A stretch of 58,072 nt of DNA from the NCBI GenBank assembly GCA_040394195.1, contig JBEBSR010000010.1, forward strand, positions 1-58,072, in the 5' to 3' direction. The stretch's first letter is position 1, and every line of letters begins with the position of its first letter. The notes under the pieces were generated by a model. That model saw only the letters and a program-made list of their open reading frames with translations, ran no database searches and was not told where the DNA came from. A program made the position numbers and the translations under genes. Shown piece by piece: positions 8,836 through 18,762 of the stretch. This DNA is from Wohlfahrtiimonas larvae_A. GTDB lineage: Bacteria > Pseudomonadota > Gammaproteobacteria > Cardiobacteriales > Wohlfahrtiimonadaceae.

Positions 8836-10494
8836 TTATTGATCTGCTTGATAAACAGGCTGTCCATCAACAAATGTCATAATGGCTTTAGTATCACTGA
8901 GCTTGTCAGTAGAGATATTAAAAATATCTTGGTCTAGAATAACAAAATCAGCCAGTTTACCCTGAGTTAAGCTGCCACGATTTGCATCATCTTTAGCGAT
9001 CCAAGCAGTATTAATTGTATAAAGTTTTAAAGCATCTTCTACTGATAACAATGAATGATTAGGTTTTTGAGCTTGGTTGCCTAATGATTTTCCTGTGACA
9101 TGATATTCAATGGCATGCCAAACACCTGCAATGCCAATTCGTGTAGCATCTGTTCCGCCTGCAACAATGATGCCTTTATCCATTGCTTTCTTAATAGGTG
9201 AACTTTCTTGAGCAGCAGATAAGTTTGTTGCTTTTAAAATCGCAGGAGTTTCAAAATAAGGTCCCATTTGCACAGAATAAGATAATCCTAATTTCTTCAT
9301 GCGATCTAATGTTGCTTCTGAGCCTGTATTTAAGTGGGCTATCGACCATCTTAATTGAGTAATGTCATGGTCACTGTTTACTGCTTCTAGTACTTGTAAT
9401 AATGCATCTGCACTGTTATCTGTATAAGCATGTAATTCAACGGATGTACCTTTTTGTGCTGCCAACTTGAGTATTTCATACATTTTATCTTTTGCAGCAT
9501 CATTGGAGTTGAACCCTTCAGATTGCTGTACACCATCATTCATTGCCATGACTAAGTTTTCACCTAAACCAAGAAATGTTACATCATGATAAGTAAAACT
9601 AGGTGGTGTGAATGCTAATCGTTCTTTAAACCAGTTGGCTTCATCATTGGGTGTAGAAGATAGGCGATATGCAATACGCATATTAGGCTGCGATTTTTGT
9701 GATTGTAATTGAAAGATATCTTGATAGGCTTGATCACCGCCCGCAGATGGATCGATAAAACCTGTCACACCAACAGAATTCAGAGACGTCATAAATGCAT
9801 CTAAATTTTGCATGACATCAACATTTTGACTGATTTGCCCAAAAAGCTGATTATATGCACCGATATTGCCTGTGAGTTTACCCGTTGCTTTGCCTTGCTC
9901 ATCATATTCAACTCTAATGCCGTTAGGAATTTTTGGCGATTCGCTATTGAGAGCGAGTGCTTCGATGGCTTTTTGGTTCAAGAGTGCAAAGTCATAATTG
10001 CTTTGAATGTAGACAGGATGATCAGGTATGGCAGAAGAGAGTTCCTCAACTGTTGGTGATCGATTTTCTGTAAATTGTTCAGGAATCCATGAGCCAACTA
10101 CAGCGATCCATTCATTGTTTGCTTTTGTTTTTGCTGCCTCTTTGAGTTTATTTAAACCTTCAGCAATACTATTGGCATTGTACCAATAAGTTTCGAATAG
10201 ATAAGTGCGCCCACCACGAATGCCATGTAAGTGTGCATCAATTAATCCAGGGATGACAACTTTACCATTGAGATCTATTTGTTGAGTTTGTGGTGTGATA
10301 AATTCATTAAGGGAGTTTTTGTCGCCAAGTGCTAGGATGCGATTTCCATCAATAGCTATTGCTTCAGCTTGTTTTTGCTCATTATCCATAGTTATGATCG
10401 TGCCATTATATAAAACCCAATCTGCAGTTTGTGCAAAAGAGAGCGTAGGCAATGCAATGGATAACGCTAGAATCGTTTTGAAAATTTGCATCAA
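8836..10494 (-). CDS. Exported amidohydrolase (YtcJ-like, amidohydrolase_3 family)
   Basis: 552 residues with a signal peptide ending near LSFA-Q, so it is placed in the periplasm. Metal-binding motifs of the amidohydrolase superfamily are visible: DAHLHG (about residue 86), ELHAYTD and AHLNTG in the middle, and GGTDATR near residue 447. The C-terminal GKLADFVILDQD motif is typical for the family. These enzymes hydrolyse amides or carbamates; the substrate is not identified. The ribosome-binding site is AGGAGA on the minus strand. A minus-strand terminator separates it from the upstream YcaC-like gene, so the two are probably separate transcription units. Confidence 0.8.
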   Translation of the reverse strand: MMQIFKTILALSIALPTLSFAQTADWVLYNGTIITMDNEQKQAEAIAIDGNRILALGDKNSLNEFITPQTQQIDLNGKVVIPGLIDAHLHGIRGGRTYLFETYWYNANSIAEGLNKLKEAAKTKANNEWIAVVGSWIPEQFTENRSPTVEELSSAIPDHPVYIQSNYDFALLNQKAIEALALNSESPKIPNGIRVEYDEQGKATGKLTGNIGAYNQLFGQISQNVDVMQNLDAFMTSLNSVGVTGFIDPSAGGDQAYQDIFQLQSQKSQPNMRIAYRLSSTPNDEANWFKERLAFTPPSFTYHDVTFLGLGENLVMAMNDGVQQSEGFNSNDAAKDKMYEILKLAAQKGTSVELHAYTDNSADALLQVLEAVNSDHDITQLRWSIAHLNTGSEATLDRMKKLGLSYSVQMGPYFETPAILKATNLSAAQESSPIKKAMDKGIIVAGGTDATRIGIAGVWHAIEYHVTGKSLGNQAQKPNHSLLSVEDALKLYTINTAWIAKDDANRGSLTQGKLADFVILDQDIFNISTDKLSDTKAIMTFVDGQPVYQADQ

Positions 10495-10520
10495 TATCTC
10501 CTTTAGTTATATTTGGCTAA

Positions 10521-10546
10521 TAAAAAAGCCATCATGGAGATGGCTT
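10521..10546 (-). terminator. Terminator after the YcaC-like gene
   Basis: Reading the minus strand, an 8-bp stem (AAGCCATC with GATGGCTT) is followed by a run of T. It ends the YcaC-like transcript before the amidohydrolase gene. Confidence 0.8.
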
Positions 10547-10561
10547 CTATTGATTCCAATA

Positions 10562-11242
10562 TTATTTTCTATCTGAATCTAGAGTTTCATTGTTCTTAAC
10601 AACTTCTTGTGCTTTAGCATAGCTTTCCATCAACAATTGGTAATGAGGGAAAATTAATGTGTAAGCTTTAGCCCATTCGTAAGCATCATCACGATTCCAA
10701 GTGCCTTGTAATTCAGATGCTACAGCTGCTGTATCCATTGGTACTACGCCAGCCTGAACCATACGAGCCAAAGTGATCTCTTCGGCCATTTTTGAATAAG
10801 TACCTGATGCATCAATCACAACAAATACTTTATAACCTGCTGCTACTGCACTGATTGCAGGGAAAGCCATACATACGCTTGTGATTGTGCCAGCGATGAT
10901 TAATGTTTTACGGCCAGTTGCTTCAACTGCTTTTACGAAATCTTCATTGTGCCACGCATTAATTTCACCTTTACGAGCGATGTATTGTGCGTGTGGCGCA
11001 TTTTCATGAATTTCAGGAATTAATGGGCCATTTGGACCTTGTGGAACTGAAGCTGTAGTGATTACAGGCAATTTTGCTAAAGTTGCAATTTTAGCTAGCG
11101 CAGTTGCTCTTGCTCGTAATTCTGTCATCGGCATATCGCCAACAGTTTGGAATAAACCGCTTTGATGATCGATTAATAACATTACTGCATCATTTGCGTC
11201 GATTACTGGTGCTTTGCCATTAAAATTTGCTGGTGCTGACAT
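10562..11242 (-). CDS. YcaC-related isochorismatase-fold hydrolase
   Basis: 226 residues. The N-terminal LLIDHQSGLFQ carries the catalytic Asp. GTITSVCMAFPAISA carries the nucleophilic Cys in the YcaC-type context, and a Lys is in ARKGEINAW. YcaC proteins form octamers and have no firmly assigned substrate. The ATG is preceded by AGGAG on the minus strand. The gene is transcribed divergently from the opp operon across a 303-bp intergenic region, and nothing links the two functionally. Confidence 0.78.
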   Translation of the reverse strand: MSAPANFNGKAPVIDANDAVMLLIDHQSGLFQTVGDMPMTELRARATALAKIATLAKLPVITTASVPQGPNGPLIPEIHENAPHAQYIARKGEINAWHNEDFVKAVEATGRKTLIIAGTITSVCMAFPAISAVAAGYKVFVVIDASGTYSKMAEEITLARMVQAGVVPMDTAAVASELQGTWNRDDAYEWAKAYTLIFPHYQLLMESYAKAQEVVKNNETLDSDRK

Positions 11243-11545
11243 TTTAAAATCTCCTGAGTTGGTTGGAATGATTTAAATAGTAAGGCAATATTTTTAATTT
11301 GAGTAGACTATGAAATTAAGATAGATATTTCTATATTTGCAATAATTGTAATTGATTGTTCTATTTTGATTTATAGTGATAATTTCTTTATTTAACTACA
11401 AAACAACTTCAATGAATACCGTTTAAGCATGGTATTTAGTAATGTTGTCAATCTTAAAGATAAAATATTTTGTTTGATTTAATTGAGTTTTCATGATTAA
11501 TTACGATGAAAAGTATTTTATAAAAATATAGATTATGGAGTAATT
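11243..11545. other. Divergent intergenic region upstream of the opp operon
   Basis: 303 bp, strongly AT-rich, without an open frame of note. It must hold promoters for the YcaC-like gene and for oppA1. One inverted repeat is visible (AATACC at 11415-11420 with GGTATT at 11431-11436). TTTTATAAAAATATAG just before oppA1 could contain a -10 box, but I cannot place a matching -35. Confidence 0.4.
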
Positions 11546-13168
11546 ATGAAGCCATCAATAAAGCAAACGATCCTTGCCACCACTTTAAGTTTCGTTTTAG
11601 GTGCTACAGCACTTGCAGCAGTTGTACCCTCAGATGTTGTATTACATGCTGAGCAGAAGCTTGTTAAAAATAATGCAGCAGAGCCACAATCATTGGATCC
11701 ACATAAAATTCAAGGTGTGCCTGAGTCCAATATTGCGCGTGACCAGTTTGAAGGATTAACAATTGCAAATTTAGATGGTGAAACAATTCCAGGTGTTGCT
11801 GAATCATGGGAAAATGATGATGCTAAAGTTTGGCGCTTTAAAATTCGTAAAGATGCGAAATGGTCAAATGGTGATCCGTTAACAGCACATGATTTTGTTT
11901 ATTCATGGCAACGTATTGTCGATCCTAATACAGCATCACCTTATGCAAGTTACCTAGAATATGCACACATTGAAAATGTGAATGATATTGTGGCTGGTAA
12001 AAAGGCATCGACAGAATTGGGTGTTAAAGCATTGGATGATCAAACCTTTGAAGTAACCTTAACTGAATCTGTGCCATATTTAGATAAATTAGCAAGTCAT
12101 ATTGTCCTTGCACCTGTACATAAATCAACAGTGGAAAAGTATGGCAATCAATGGACAAACCCTAAAAACTTTGTGGGTAATGGTGCTTATAAACTCAAAG
12201 ATTGGGTTGTGAATGAGCGCATTGTTTTAGAGCGCAATCCTAACTACTGGGATAATGATAAAACAGTTATCGAAGAAGTCACATTGCTAGCAATTAACTC
12301 TGAAAACTCCGCGGTTAATCGTTATCGTTCAGGCGAGATTGATATGACTCAAACGATTCCGATTGAGCTGTTTCATCGTTTGAAAAAAGAACTGCCTAAT
12401 GATGTACGCATTACACCATATTTGTGCAGTTACTATTATGAGATCAATAATCAGAAGCCACCATTTAATGATCCAAGAGTTCGTACCGCATTAAAATTAG
12501 CAATGAATAGCAATATTATTACTAATAAAGTTGTTGCACAAGGGCAAGAACCTGCTTATGGATTTACGCCACCTTTCATCAATGATATGGATGCAATTCA
12601 ACCAGAGTGGTTCACATTAAGCCAAGAAAAACGCAATGAAATGGCTGTTAAATTATTGGAAGAAGCGGGTTATAACAAATCTAATCCATTAACTTTTAAG
12701 TTTTTATACAACACTTTGGAATCTCATAAAAAGGTTGCGATCGCAGCGGCTTCAATATTAAAACAAAATGCTGGCATCAATATGCAATTGGAAAACCAAG
12801 AGTGGAAAACATTTTTAGATAGTCGCCAGCAAGGTAATTATCAAGCCGCACGAGCAGGTTGGTGTGCGGATTATAATGAACCCACAACATTTTTAAACAC
12901 AATGCTATCGACAAGTAGTAATAATACAGCGCATTATAAAAGTGATGAGTATGATCAAGTGATTAAAGAGGCGATTGCAGCAACAACGCAAGAAGACCGC
13001 ATGAAAGCTTATCAAAAAGCAGAGCAAATATTAGATCAAGACAGTGCAATTTTACCAATCTATTACTATGTAAATTCACGTTTAGTGAAACCTTATGTCG
13101 GTGGTTACACAGGTAAGGATCCTTTGGCGAATTTCTATACTAAAGATATGTACATCATCAAGCACTAG
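11546..13168 (+). CDS. oppA: Oligopeptide ABC transporter substrate-binding protein (first copy)
   Basis: A periplasmic binding protein of 540 residues in SBP family 5 with a signal peptide ending near ALAA. The OppA signature reads KNNAAEPQSLDPHKIQG; KWSNGDPLTAHDFVYSW and FVGNGAYKLKDW are further conserved blocks. It captures short peptides and passes them to OppBCDF. It lies 22 bp before a closely related second copy. The ribosome-binding site is TGGAG. Compared with the second copy its signature deviates slightly (AAEP instead of GTEP), which hints that the two may differ in peptide preference. Confidence 0.93.
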   Translation: MKPSIKQTILATTLSFVLGATALAAVVPSDVVLHAEQKLVKNNAAEPQSLDPHKIQGVPESNIARDQFEGLTIANLDGETIPGVAESWENDDAKVWRFKIRKDAKWSNGDPLTAHDFVYSWQRIVDPNTASPYASYLEYAHIENVNDIVAGKKASTELGVKALDDQTFEVTLTESVPYLDKLASHIVLAPVHKSTVEKYGNQWTNPKNFVGNGAYKLKDWVVNERIVLERNPNYWDNDKTVIEEVTLLAINSENSAVNRYRSGEIDMTQTIPIELFHRLKKELPNDVRITPYLCSYYYEINNQKPPFNDPRVRTALKLAMNSNIITNKVVAQGQEPAYGFTPPFINDMDAIQPEWFTLSQEKRNEMAVKLLEEAGYNKSNPLTFKFLYNTLESHKKVAIAAASILKQNAGINMQLENQEWKTFLDSRQQGNYQAARAGWCADYNEPTTFLNTMLSTSSNNTAHYKSDEYDQVIKEAIAATTQEDRMKAYQKAEQILDQDSAILPIYYYVNSRLVKPYVGGYTGKDPLANFYTKDMYIIKH

Positions 13169-13190
13169 TGATTTAATTTGAGGTTACTCT

Positions 13191-14816
13191 ATGAAACAAC
13201 AATCTTTAGCATTGGTTTTAAGCGCTGTATTGGGCACTGTCAGTATTGTGACCTTATCAAACGCTGCCATTGTGCCTGAAGGTACAAAGCTTGCAGAGCA
13301 ACAAACTTTAACAAGAAATAATGGTACGGAGCCACAATCATTGGACCCACATAAAATTGAAGGTGTTGCTGAATCACATTTAGCGCGTGATCTATTTGAA
13401 GGGTTAATCATCATCAATGAAGATGGTGAAATGGAATCTCGAGTTGCTGAATCTTGGACAAATGAAGGTTATAAAACTTGGCAATTTAAAATTAAACCTG
13501 ATTTAAAGTGGTCTAATGGTGATCCATTAACCGCACATGATTTTGAATATGCATGGAAGCGTTTAGCTGATCCTGCAACAGGTTCACCGTATGAAAGCTA
13601 TCTGCAATATGGAAAGTTCGCTAATATTGATGAAATTATCAAAGGAGAGAAACCATCTTCTGAATTGGGTGTTAAAGCATCGGATGATCTCACTTTAGAA
13701 ATTACATTAACAGAAGCGATTCCATATTTACCGAATCTTTTAGCACATACAGCAATGGTTCCTGTACCAAAAAAGGTTGTAGAGGCTAATCCAAAAGATT
13801 GGACGAATGTTGGTAAATTTGTGGGTAATGGCGCTTATAAATTAAAACATTGGCAAGTGAATGAGCGCATTGTATTAGATCGTAATTCAAATTATTGGGA
13901 TAACAAAAATACAGTGATCAACGAAGTAACATTTTTGCCAATCAATTCTGAAATTACAGAAGCGCAGCGTTATCGTGCAGGTGAAATTGACATCACTGCG
14001 AGCATTCCCATTGAACAATTCAAAAAGTTACAAACAGAAATCCCTGATGAAATGAAGATCACGCCATATTTGTGCACTTACTATTATGGGATTAACAATA
14101 GCCGAGCACCATTTACAGATAAGCGTGTTCGTGAAGCATTAAAGTTGGCTTATGATCAGAATTTGATTACAAACTTGGTGAAAGCGCAGGGTGATTGGCC
14201 AGCTTATAGTTTCACGCCAACTTATATCGATGGCATTGAAGTGACTAAACCTGAATGGTTTGACTGGCCGATGGAAAAACGGATTGCTAGAGCAAAAGAG
14301 CTATTGAAAGAAGCAGGTTATGATGAAAAAAATCCTTTAACTATTCAGTTTTTATACAACACATCAGATTTACATAAGAAACTTGCGATTGCTTCAAGTT
14401 CTATGTTGAAGCAGAACGTTGGTGTGCAATTTAAATTGGATAATCGTGAGTGGAAAACTTATACCGATAGCCGACATTCAGGTGATTATGATTTAGTGCG
14501 TGCTTCATGGTGCGCGGATTACAATGAGCCTTCTTCATTTTTAAATATGATGTTATCCAATAGTAGTGTGAATACAGTTCATTATAAAAGTACTGAATTT
14601 GATGCAGTAATGGCTGAAACATTACAGGCTAAAGATGATCAAGAAAGAGCAAAGCTTTATCAAAAAGCCGAGCAGATTTTGGATCAAGATTCTGTGATTA
14701 TTCCAATCTTTTATTATGCAAATTTACGTTTAGTGAAGCCCCACATCGGCGGCTATACCGGGCAAAATCAGCTAGGTTATTACTATACAAAAGATCTATA
14801 CATTAAGGATAACTAG
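13191..14816 (+). CDS. oppA: Oligopeptide ABC transporter substrate-binding protein (second copy)
   Basis: 541 residues, colinear with the preceding gene over its full length and clearly a tandem duplicate. It keeps the canonical OppA signature RNNGTEPQSLDPHKIEG, plus WSNGDPLTAHDFEYAW, FVGNGAYKLKHW and VRASWCADYNEPSSFLN. A signal peptide ends near SNAA. It is followed after 28 bp by oppB; that gap holds a weak hairpin (AGGCC caaaa GGCTT, 14815-14829) that could help keep binding-protein mRNA more abundant than permease mRNA, as is common in opp operons. Confidence 0.93.
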   Translation: MKQQSLALVLSAVLGTVSIVTLSNAAIVPEGTKLAEQQTLTRNNGTEPQSLDPHKIEGVAESHLARDLFEGLIIINEDGEMESRVAESWTNEGYKTWQFKIKPDLKWSNGDPLTAHDFEYAWKRLADPATGSPYESYLQYGKFANIDEIIKGEKPSSELGVKASDDLTLEITLTEAIPYLPNLLAHTAMVPVPKKVVEANPKDWTNVGKFVGNGAYKLKHWQVNERIVLDRNSNYWDNKNTVINEVTFLPINSEITEAQRYRAGEIDITASIPIEQFKKLQTEIPDEMKITPYLCTYYYGINNSRAPFTDKRVREALKLAYDQNLITNLVKAQGDWPAYSFTPTYIDGIEVTKPEWFDWPMEKRIARAKELLKEAGYDEKNPLTIQFLYNTSDLHKKLAIASSSMLKQNVGVQFKLDNREWKTYTDSRHSGDYDLVRASWCADYNEPSSFLNMMLSNSSVNTVHYKSTEFDAVMAETLQAKDDQERAKLYQKAEQILDQDSVIIPIFYYANLRLVKPHIGGYTGQNQLGYYYTKDLYIKDN

Positions 14817-14844
14817 GCCCAAAAGGCTTTAAAGGTTAGAAGAT

Positions 14845-15765
14845 ATGACTCGTTTTATTTTTCGGCGTTTGTTGGAAGCTATTCCAACTTTGCTGATCCT
14901 CATTACTATTTCATTTTTTATGATGCGTTTAGCACCAGGTAGCCCATTTACTGGGGATCGGATGTTGCCCCCAGAAGTCCTCGCAAACATCGAGGCAAAA
15001 TATAATTTGAATGCACCATTGTATGAACAATATTTTGATTATTTGAAGCAATTATTCAAAGGAGATTTTGGCCCATCATTTCGTTACAGAGATCATACTG
15101 TGAATGAACTTGTGGCAACGCATCTGCCAACATCCGCTAAATTAGGCATTGTCTCATTTATTTTTGCATTGATGCTTGGGGTGAGCGCAGGTGTATTTGC
15201 TGCACTGAAACAAAATAGTATTTGGGACTATTTTGTGATGAGTTTTGCCATGACAGGCGTTGTTATTCCTAGTTTTGTGGTTGCACCAATTTTGGTATTA
15301 GTTTTTGCTATTACTTTACAATGGCTGCCTGCAGGTGGTTGGTTTGATGGTAAATGGCAATATATGATTTTGCCAATGTTGGCACTTTCATTGTCTTACA
15401 TAGCGAGCATTGCTCGTATTACACGAAGTTCTATGATTGAAGTCTTACATTCAAACTTCATTCGTACTGCGCGCTCAAAAGGCTTACCTTTACGCATTAT
15501 TGTATTTAAACATGCACTTCGCCCAGCATTATTGCCTGTTGTATCATATTTAGGCCCAGCATTTGTGGGAATTGTGACGGGATCTTTAGTAATTGAGTCC
15601 ATTTTTGGGTTGCCTGGTATTGGCACATTATTTGTGGATGGTGCATTAAATCGTGATTATTCCACAGTATTAAGTGTGACAATTTTGGTGGGAACATTGA
15701 CGATTTTATTCAATGCAGTTGTTGATATTCTCTATGCTGTCTTAGATCCTAAGATTCGTTATTAA
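14845..15765 (+). CDS. oppB: Oligopeptide ABC transporter permease OppB
   Basis: 306 residues with six hydrophobic segments, starting MTRFIFRRLLEAIPTLLILITISF as is usual for OppB. The EAA-type loop that contacts the ATPase is RTARSKGLPLRIIVFKHALRPALLP near residue 210. Together with OppC it forms the inner-membrane channel. It is 9 bp upstream of oppC. Confidence 0.95.
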   Translation: MTRFIFRRLLEAIPTLLILITISFFMMRLAPGSPFTGDRMLPPEVLANIEAKYNLNAPLYEQYFDYLKQLFKGDFGPSFRYRDHTVNELVATHLPTSAKLGIVSFIFALMLGVSAGVFAALKQNSIWDYFVMSFAMTGVVIPSFVVAPILVLVFAITLQWLPAGGWFDGKWQYMILPMLALSLSYIASIARITRSSMIEVLHSNFIRTARSKGLPLRIIVFKHALRPALLPVVSYLGPAFVGIVTGSLVIESIFGLPGIGTLFVDGALNRDYSTVLSVTILVGTLTILFNAVVDILYAVLDPKIRY

Positions 15766-15774
15766 GGAGCGAAG

Positions 15775-16683
15775 ATGAAATTAACTCAAAATCAAAATAA
15801 AGCTGTTGTAGAAATGGCAGAAAACCTTGAAATTAAAGGTCGTAGCTTATGGCAAGATGCATTTCGTCGTTTCATTCGTAACAAAGCAGCTGTCACAAGT
15901 TTGTTTATTTTAGCCATAATTACAATTTTTGTGAGCATCGCCCCATCTTTGTCTGAATATGCTTATGATCATACTGATTGGGGAATGATGTCAAGCCCAC
16001 CAGAAACTGAATCAGGGCATTATTTTGGGACAGATTCTAACGGTCGAGATATTTTTGTGCGTGTTGCTGTCGGTGGAAGAATTTCTTTATTGGTTGGTAT
16101 TTCCGCTGCATTGGTTGCCGTTGTAATAGGGACATTTTATGGTTCATTGTCAGGTTATTTAGGTGGCAGAATTGATTCCATTATGATGAGAGCTTTAGAA
16201 ATTCTGAACTCTTTTCCATTTACATTTTTTGTGATTTTATTAGTGACGTTCTTTGGGCAAAATTTATTTTTGATCTTTCTAGCAATTGGTATGGTTTCTT
16301 GGCTGGATATGGCAAGGATTGTACGCGGTCAAACATTGAGTTTGAAAAATCAAGAATTTATTGAAGCTGCTAAGGTTTCAGGCGTGCCAACTTGGGCGAT
16401 TGTATTTCGTCATATTGTGCCGAATGTTTTAGGCGTTGTTGTGGTTTATGCATCATTGCTTGTGCCTAGTATGATTTTGTTTGAATCTTTTTTAAGTTTT
16501 CTTGGTTTAGGCGTGCAAGAACCAATGAGTAGTTGGGGATCATTATTGAATGATGGTGCTAAATCTATGGAGGTTGCTTCATGGCTATTGATTTTTCCAG
16601 CAGCATTTTTAACAGTGACTCTCTTTTGTTTCAACTTTATCGGGGATGGTTTGCGCGATGCACTCGATCCTAAAGATCGTTAG
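15775..16683 (+). CDS. oppC: Oligopeptide ABC transporter permease OppC
   Basis: 302 residues. The cytoplasmic N-terminus is followed by a first membrane helix near residue 40. HYFGTDSNGRDIFVRV is the DppC/OppC periplasmic motif, and EAAKVSGVPTWAIVFRHIVPN is the ATPase-contact loop. AGGAGG-like sequence lies 9 bp before the start of the next gene, oppD. Confidence 0.95.
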   Translation: MKLTQNQNKAVVEMAENLEIKGRSLWQDAFRRFIRNKAAVTSLFILAIITIFVSIAPSLSEYAYDHTDWGMMSSPPETESGHYFGTDSNGRDIFVRVAVGGRISLLVGISAALVAVVIGTFYGSLSGYLGGRIDSIMMRALEILNSFPFTFFVILLVTFFGQNLFLIFLAIGMVSWLDMARIVRGQTLSLKNQEFIEAAKVSGVPTWAIVFRHIVPNVLGVVVVYASLLVPSMILFESFLSFLGLGVQEPMSSWGSLLNDGAKSMEVASWLLIFPAAFLTVTLFCFNFIGDGLRDALDPKDR

Positions 16684-16691
16684 GAGGAATC

Positions 16692-17669
16692 ATGTCTGAA
16701 ACTTTATTAACGGTCAAAGATTTATCCGTACAATTTAAAACACCAGATGGTTTTGTGACAGCAGTGAATGAATTAAATTTTTCATTAAAAGTTGGTGAAA
16801 CTTTAGGAATTGTCGGTGAATCAGGTTCAGGAAAATCTCAAACAGCTTTTGCATTGATGGGATTATTAGCTAAGAATGGTTCTACATCAGGCTCTGCATT
16901 ATTGAATGGTCAAGAATTATTAGGCTTAAAAGAAAAAGAGTTGAATCGATTGCGTGCCGAAGAAATTGCAATGATTTTTCAAGATCCAATGACATCATTG
17001 AATCCGTACATGAAAGTGGGTGAGCAATTAATGGAGGTTTTGAAATACCATAAAGGCTTATCTAAAACAGAAGCTTTCAATGAATCTGTACGAATGTTGG
17101 ATGCAGTTAAAATGCCAGAATCTAGGAAAAGGATGGGCATGTATCCTCATGAGTTTTCAGGTGGTATGCGTCAACGTGTAATGATCGCAATGGCACTTTT
17201 ATGTAAGCCAAAACTTCTGATTGCTGATGAGCCAACAACAGCTTTAGATGTCACAGTTCAAGCGCAAATTATGGGCTTATTGAATGAATTAAAACAAGAG
17301 TTTAATACTGCGATTATCATGATTACACATGATCTAGGCGTTGTTGCGAGTGTGTGTGATAAGGTTCTAGTCATGTATGCAGGGCGAACAATGGAATATG
17401 GTACGGTTCAAGATATTTTCTATCGCCCAACTCATCCCTATACATTGGGTTTACTAGAAGCGATTCCAAGTTTGGATGATGCCAAAGAAGAATTGCATAC
17501 AATTCCAGGAAATCCTCCAAATTTACTGCATTTACCAAAAGGTTGCCCATTTGTACCAAGATGCGAATTTTCAGTTGAAACATGTTTATCAAAACCACCA
17601 AGTTTAGATAGTTTTGGTGAGCATCAATTACGTGCATGTTATAGAAAAGCGGAGGAATTGAGAGCATGA
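16692..17669 (+). CDS. oppD: Oligopeptide ABC transporter ATPase OppD
   Basis: 325 residues with Walker A GESGSGKS, the signature FSGGMRQR, Walker B LLIADEPTTALD and the switch His in MITHDLG. The C-terminal oligopeptide/dipeptide extension contains CPFVPRCEF with the cysteines that bind an iron-sulfur cluster in related ATPases. It overlaps oppF by 4 bp (ATGA), so translation of the two ATPases is coupled. Confidence 0.95.
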   Translation: MSETLLTVKDLSVQFKTPDGFVTAVNELNFSLKVGETLGIVGESGSGKSQTAFALMGLLAKNGSTSGSALLNGQELLGLKEKELNRLRAEEIAMIFQDPMTSLNPYMKVGEQLMEVLKYHKGLSKTEAFNESVRMLDAVKMPESRKRMGMYPHEFSGGMRQRVMIAMALLCKPKLLIADEPTTALDVTVQAQIMGLLNELKQEFNTAIIMITHDLGVVASVCDKVLVMYAGRTMEYGTVQDIFYRPTHPYTLGLLEAIPSLDDAKEELHTIPGNPPNLLHLPKGCPFVPRCEFSVETCLSKPPSLDSFGEHQLRACYRKAEELRA

Positions 17670-18652
17670 GCAATGAATTATTGGTTGTGAATGATTTAAA
17701 AGTTTATTTTCCTGTGCGTGATCGTCAACAAAAATTTTGGGAAAAATCACAGCAATTAAAAGCAGTTAATGGTGTGAATTTATCTTTAAAAAAGGGTGAG
17801 GTTTTGGGTGTTGTAGGTGAGTCTGGATGTGGAAAGTCCACGTTAGCTAGAGCTTTGATCGGTTTAGTTGCATCGACAGATGGCAGTGTTGTTTGGATGG
17901 GCAAAGAAATTAATCCAAATGATCAAAATATGATGAGATCAGTCCGTAAAGATATGCAGATGATTTTTCAAGACCCATTAGCATCATTGAACCCAAGAAT
18001 GACAGTGGGCGATATCATTGCAGAACCATTGAGAACACATAATCCTCATTTATCTAAAGCTGAGGTGAAAGAGAGAGTTGAAGTAATGATGTCCAAGGTT
18101 GGATTATTATCTAACTTGATTAATCGTTATCCTCATGAGTTTTCAGGTGGTCAATGTCAACGAATTGGCATTGCACGTGCTTTGATCTTAGAACCTAAAG
18201 TCATTATCTGTGATGAACCTGTTTCTGCTCTAGATGTTTCAATTCAAGCGCAGGTAATTAATTTGCTAAAAAAATTACAAAAAGAAATGGATTTATCTTT
18301 GATCTTCATTGCTCATGATTTAGCAGTGGTAAAACACATTTCGGATCGTGTTATGGTGATGTATTTAGGCAATGTTATGGAGGAAGGCAGTAAAGATGAT
18401 GTTTATCACAATACAAAACATCCTTATACAAAAGCATTGATGAGCGCCGTACCAATTGCAGATCCTAATGAATCTAAAAACAGACAGGTTGTATACTTAA
18501 ATGGTGATCTACCTTCACCAATTAATCCACCATCAGGTTGTGTTTTTAGAACACGCTGCCCATCGGTGATGGATAAATGTAGTGAAATGACGCCAGAGTT
18601 GAAGAATATTATCAATACATCAATGCATAAGGTAGCATGTGTTTTAGTATAG
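17666..18652 (+). CDS. oppF: Oligopeptide ABC transporter ATPase OppF
   Basis: 328 residues. Walker A is GESGCGKS, the signature is FSGGQCQR, Walker B is VIICDEPVSALD, and the switch region is FIAHDLAV. The C-terminal SGCVFRTRCP block matches the OppF/DppF family. It is the last gene of the oppA1-A2-B-C-D-F operon. No strong terminator is visible in the 110 bp between it and the pilin gene. Confidence 0.95.
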   Translation: MSNELLVVNDLKVYFPVRDRQQKFWEKSQQLKAVNGVNLSLKKGEVLGVVGESGCGKSTLARALIGLVASTDGSVVWMGKEINPNDQNMMRSVRKDMQMIFQDPLASLNPRMTVGDIIAEPLRTHNPHLSKAEVKERVEVMMSKVGLLSNLINRYPHEFSGGQCQRIGIARALILEPKVIICDEPVSALDVSIQAQVINLLKKLQKEMDLSLIFIAHDLAVVKHISDRVMVMYLGNVMEEGSKDDVYHNTKHPYTKALMSAVPIADPNESKNRQVVYLNGDLPSPINPPSGCVFRTRCPSVMDKCSEMTPELKNIINTSMHKVACVLV

Positions 18653-18700
18653 TTATTTATAAATAAAAAATGTTCTTGATCAAAAACTATTGATGTCTTA

Positions 18701-18729
18701 TGATTTTTTGTATGGAAAATTAATATAAT
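18701..18729 (+). promoter_or_regulatory. Putative sigma-70 promoter of the pilin gene
   Basis: TATAAT at 18724-18729 with a weak -35 (TGATTT, 18701-18706) at 17 bp spacing. I looked for the GG-N10-GC pattern of a sigma-54 promoter, which PilR would need, and did not find one in 18653-18762. Confidence 0.45.
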
Positions 18730-18762
18730 TACTCACAGAATTATACCTATCGGAAAATAATA

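Noticed and set aside
14815..14829. Hairpin between oppA2 and oppB as a terminator
   Set aside because: Only five pairs including a G-U and three T behind it; too weak to end transcription, at most a partial stop or mRNA-end stabiliser.
17371..17673. 100-codon minus-strand frame within oppD
   Set aside because: It is opposite a conserved ATPase C-terminus and lacks motif and start signal.
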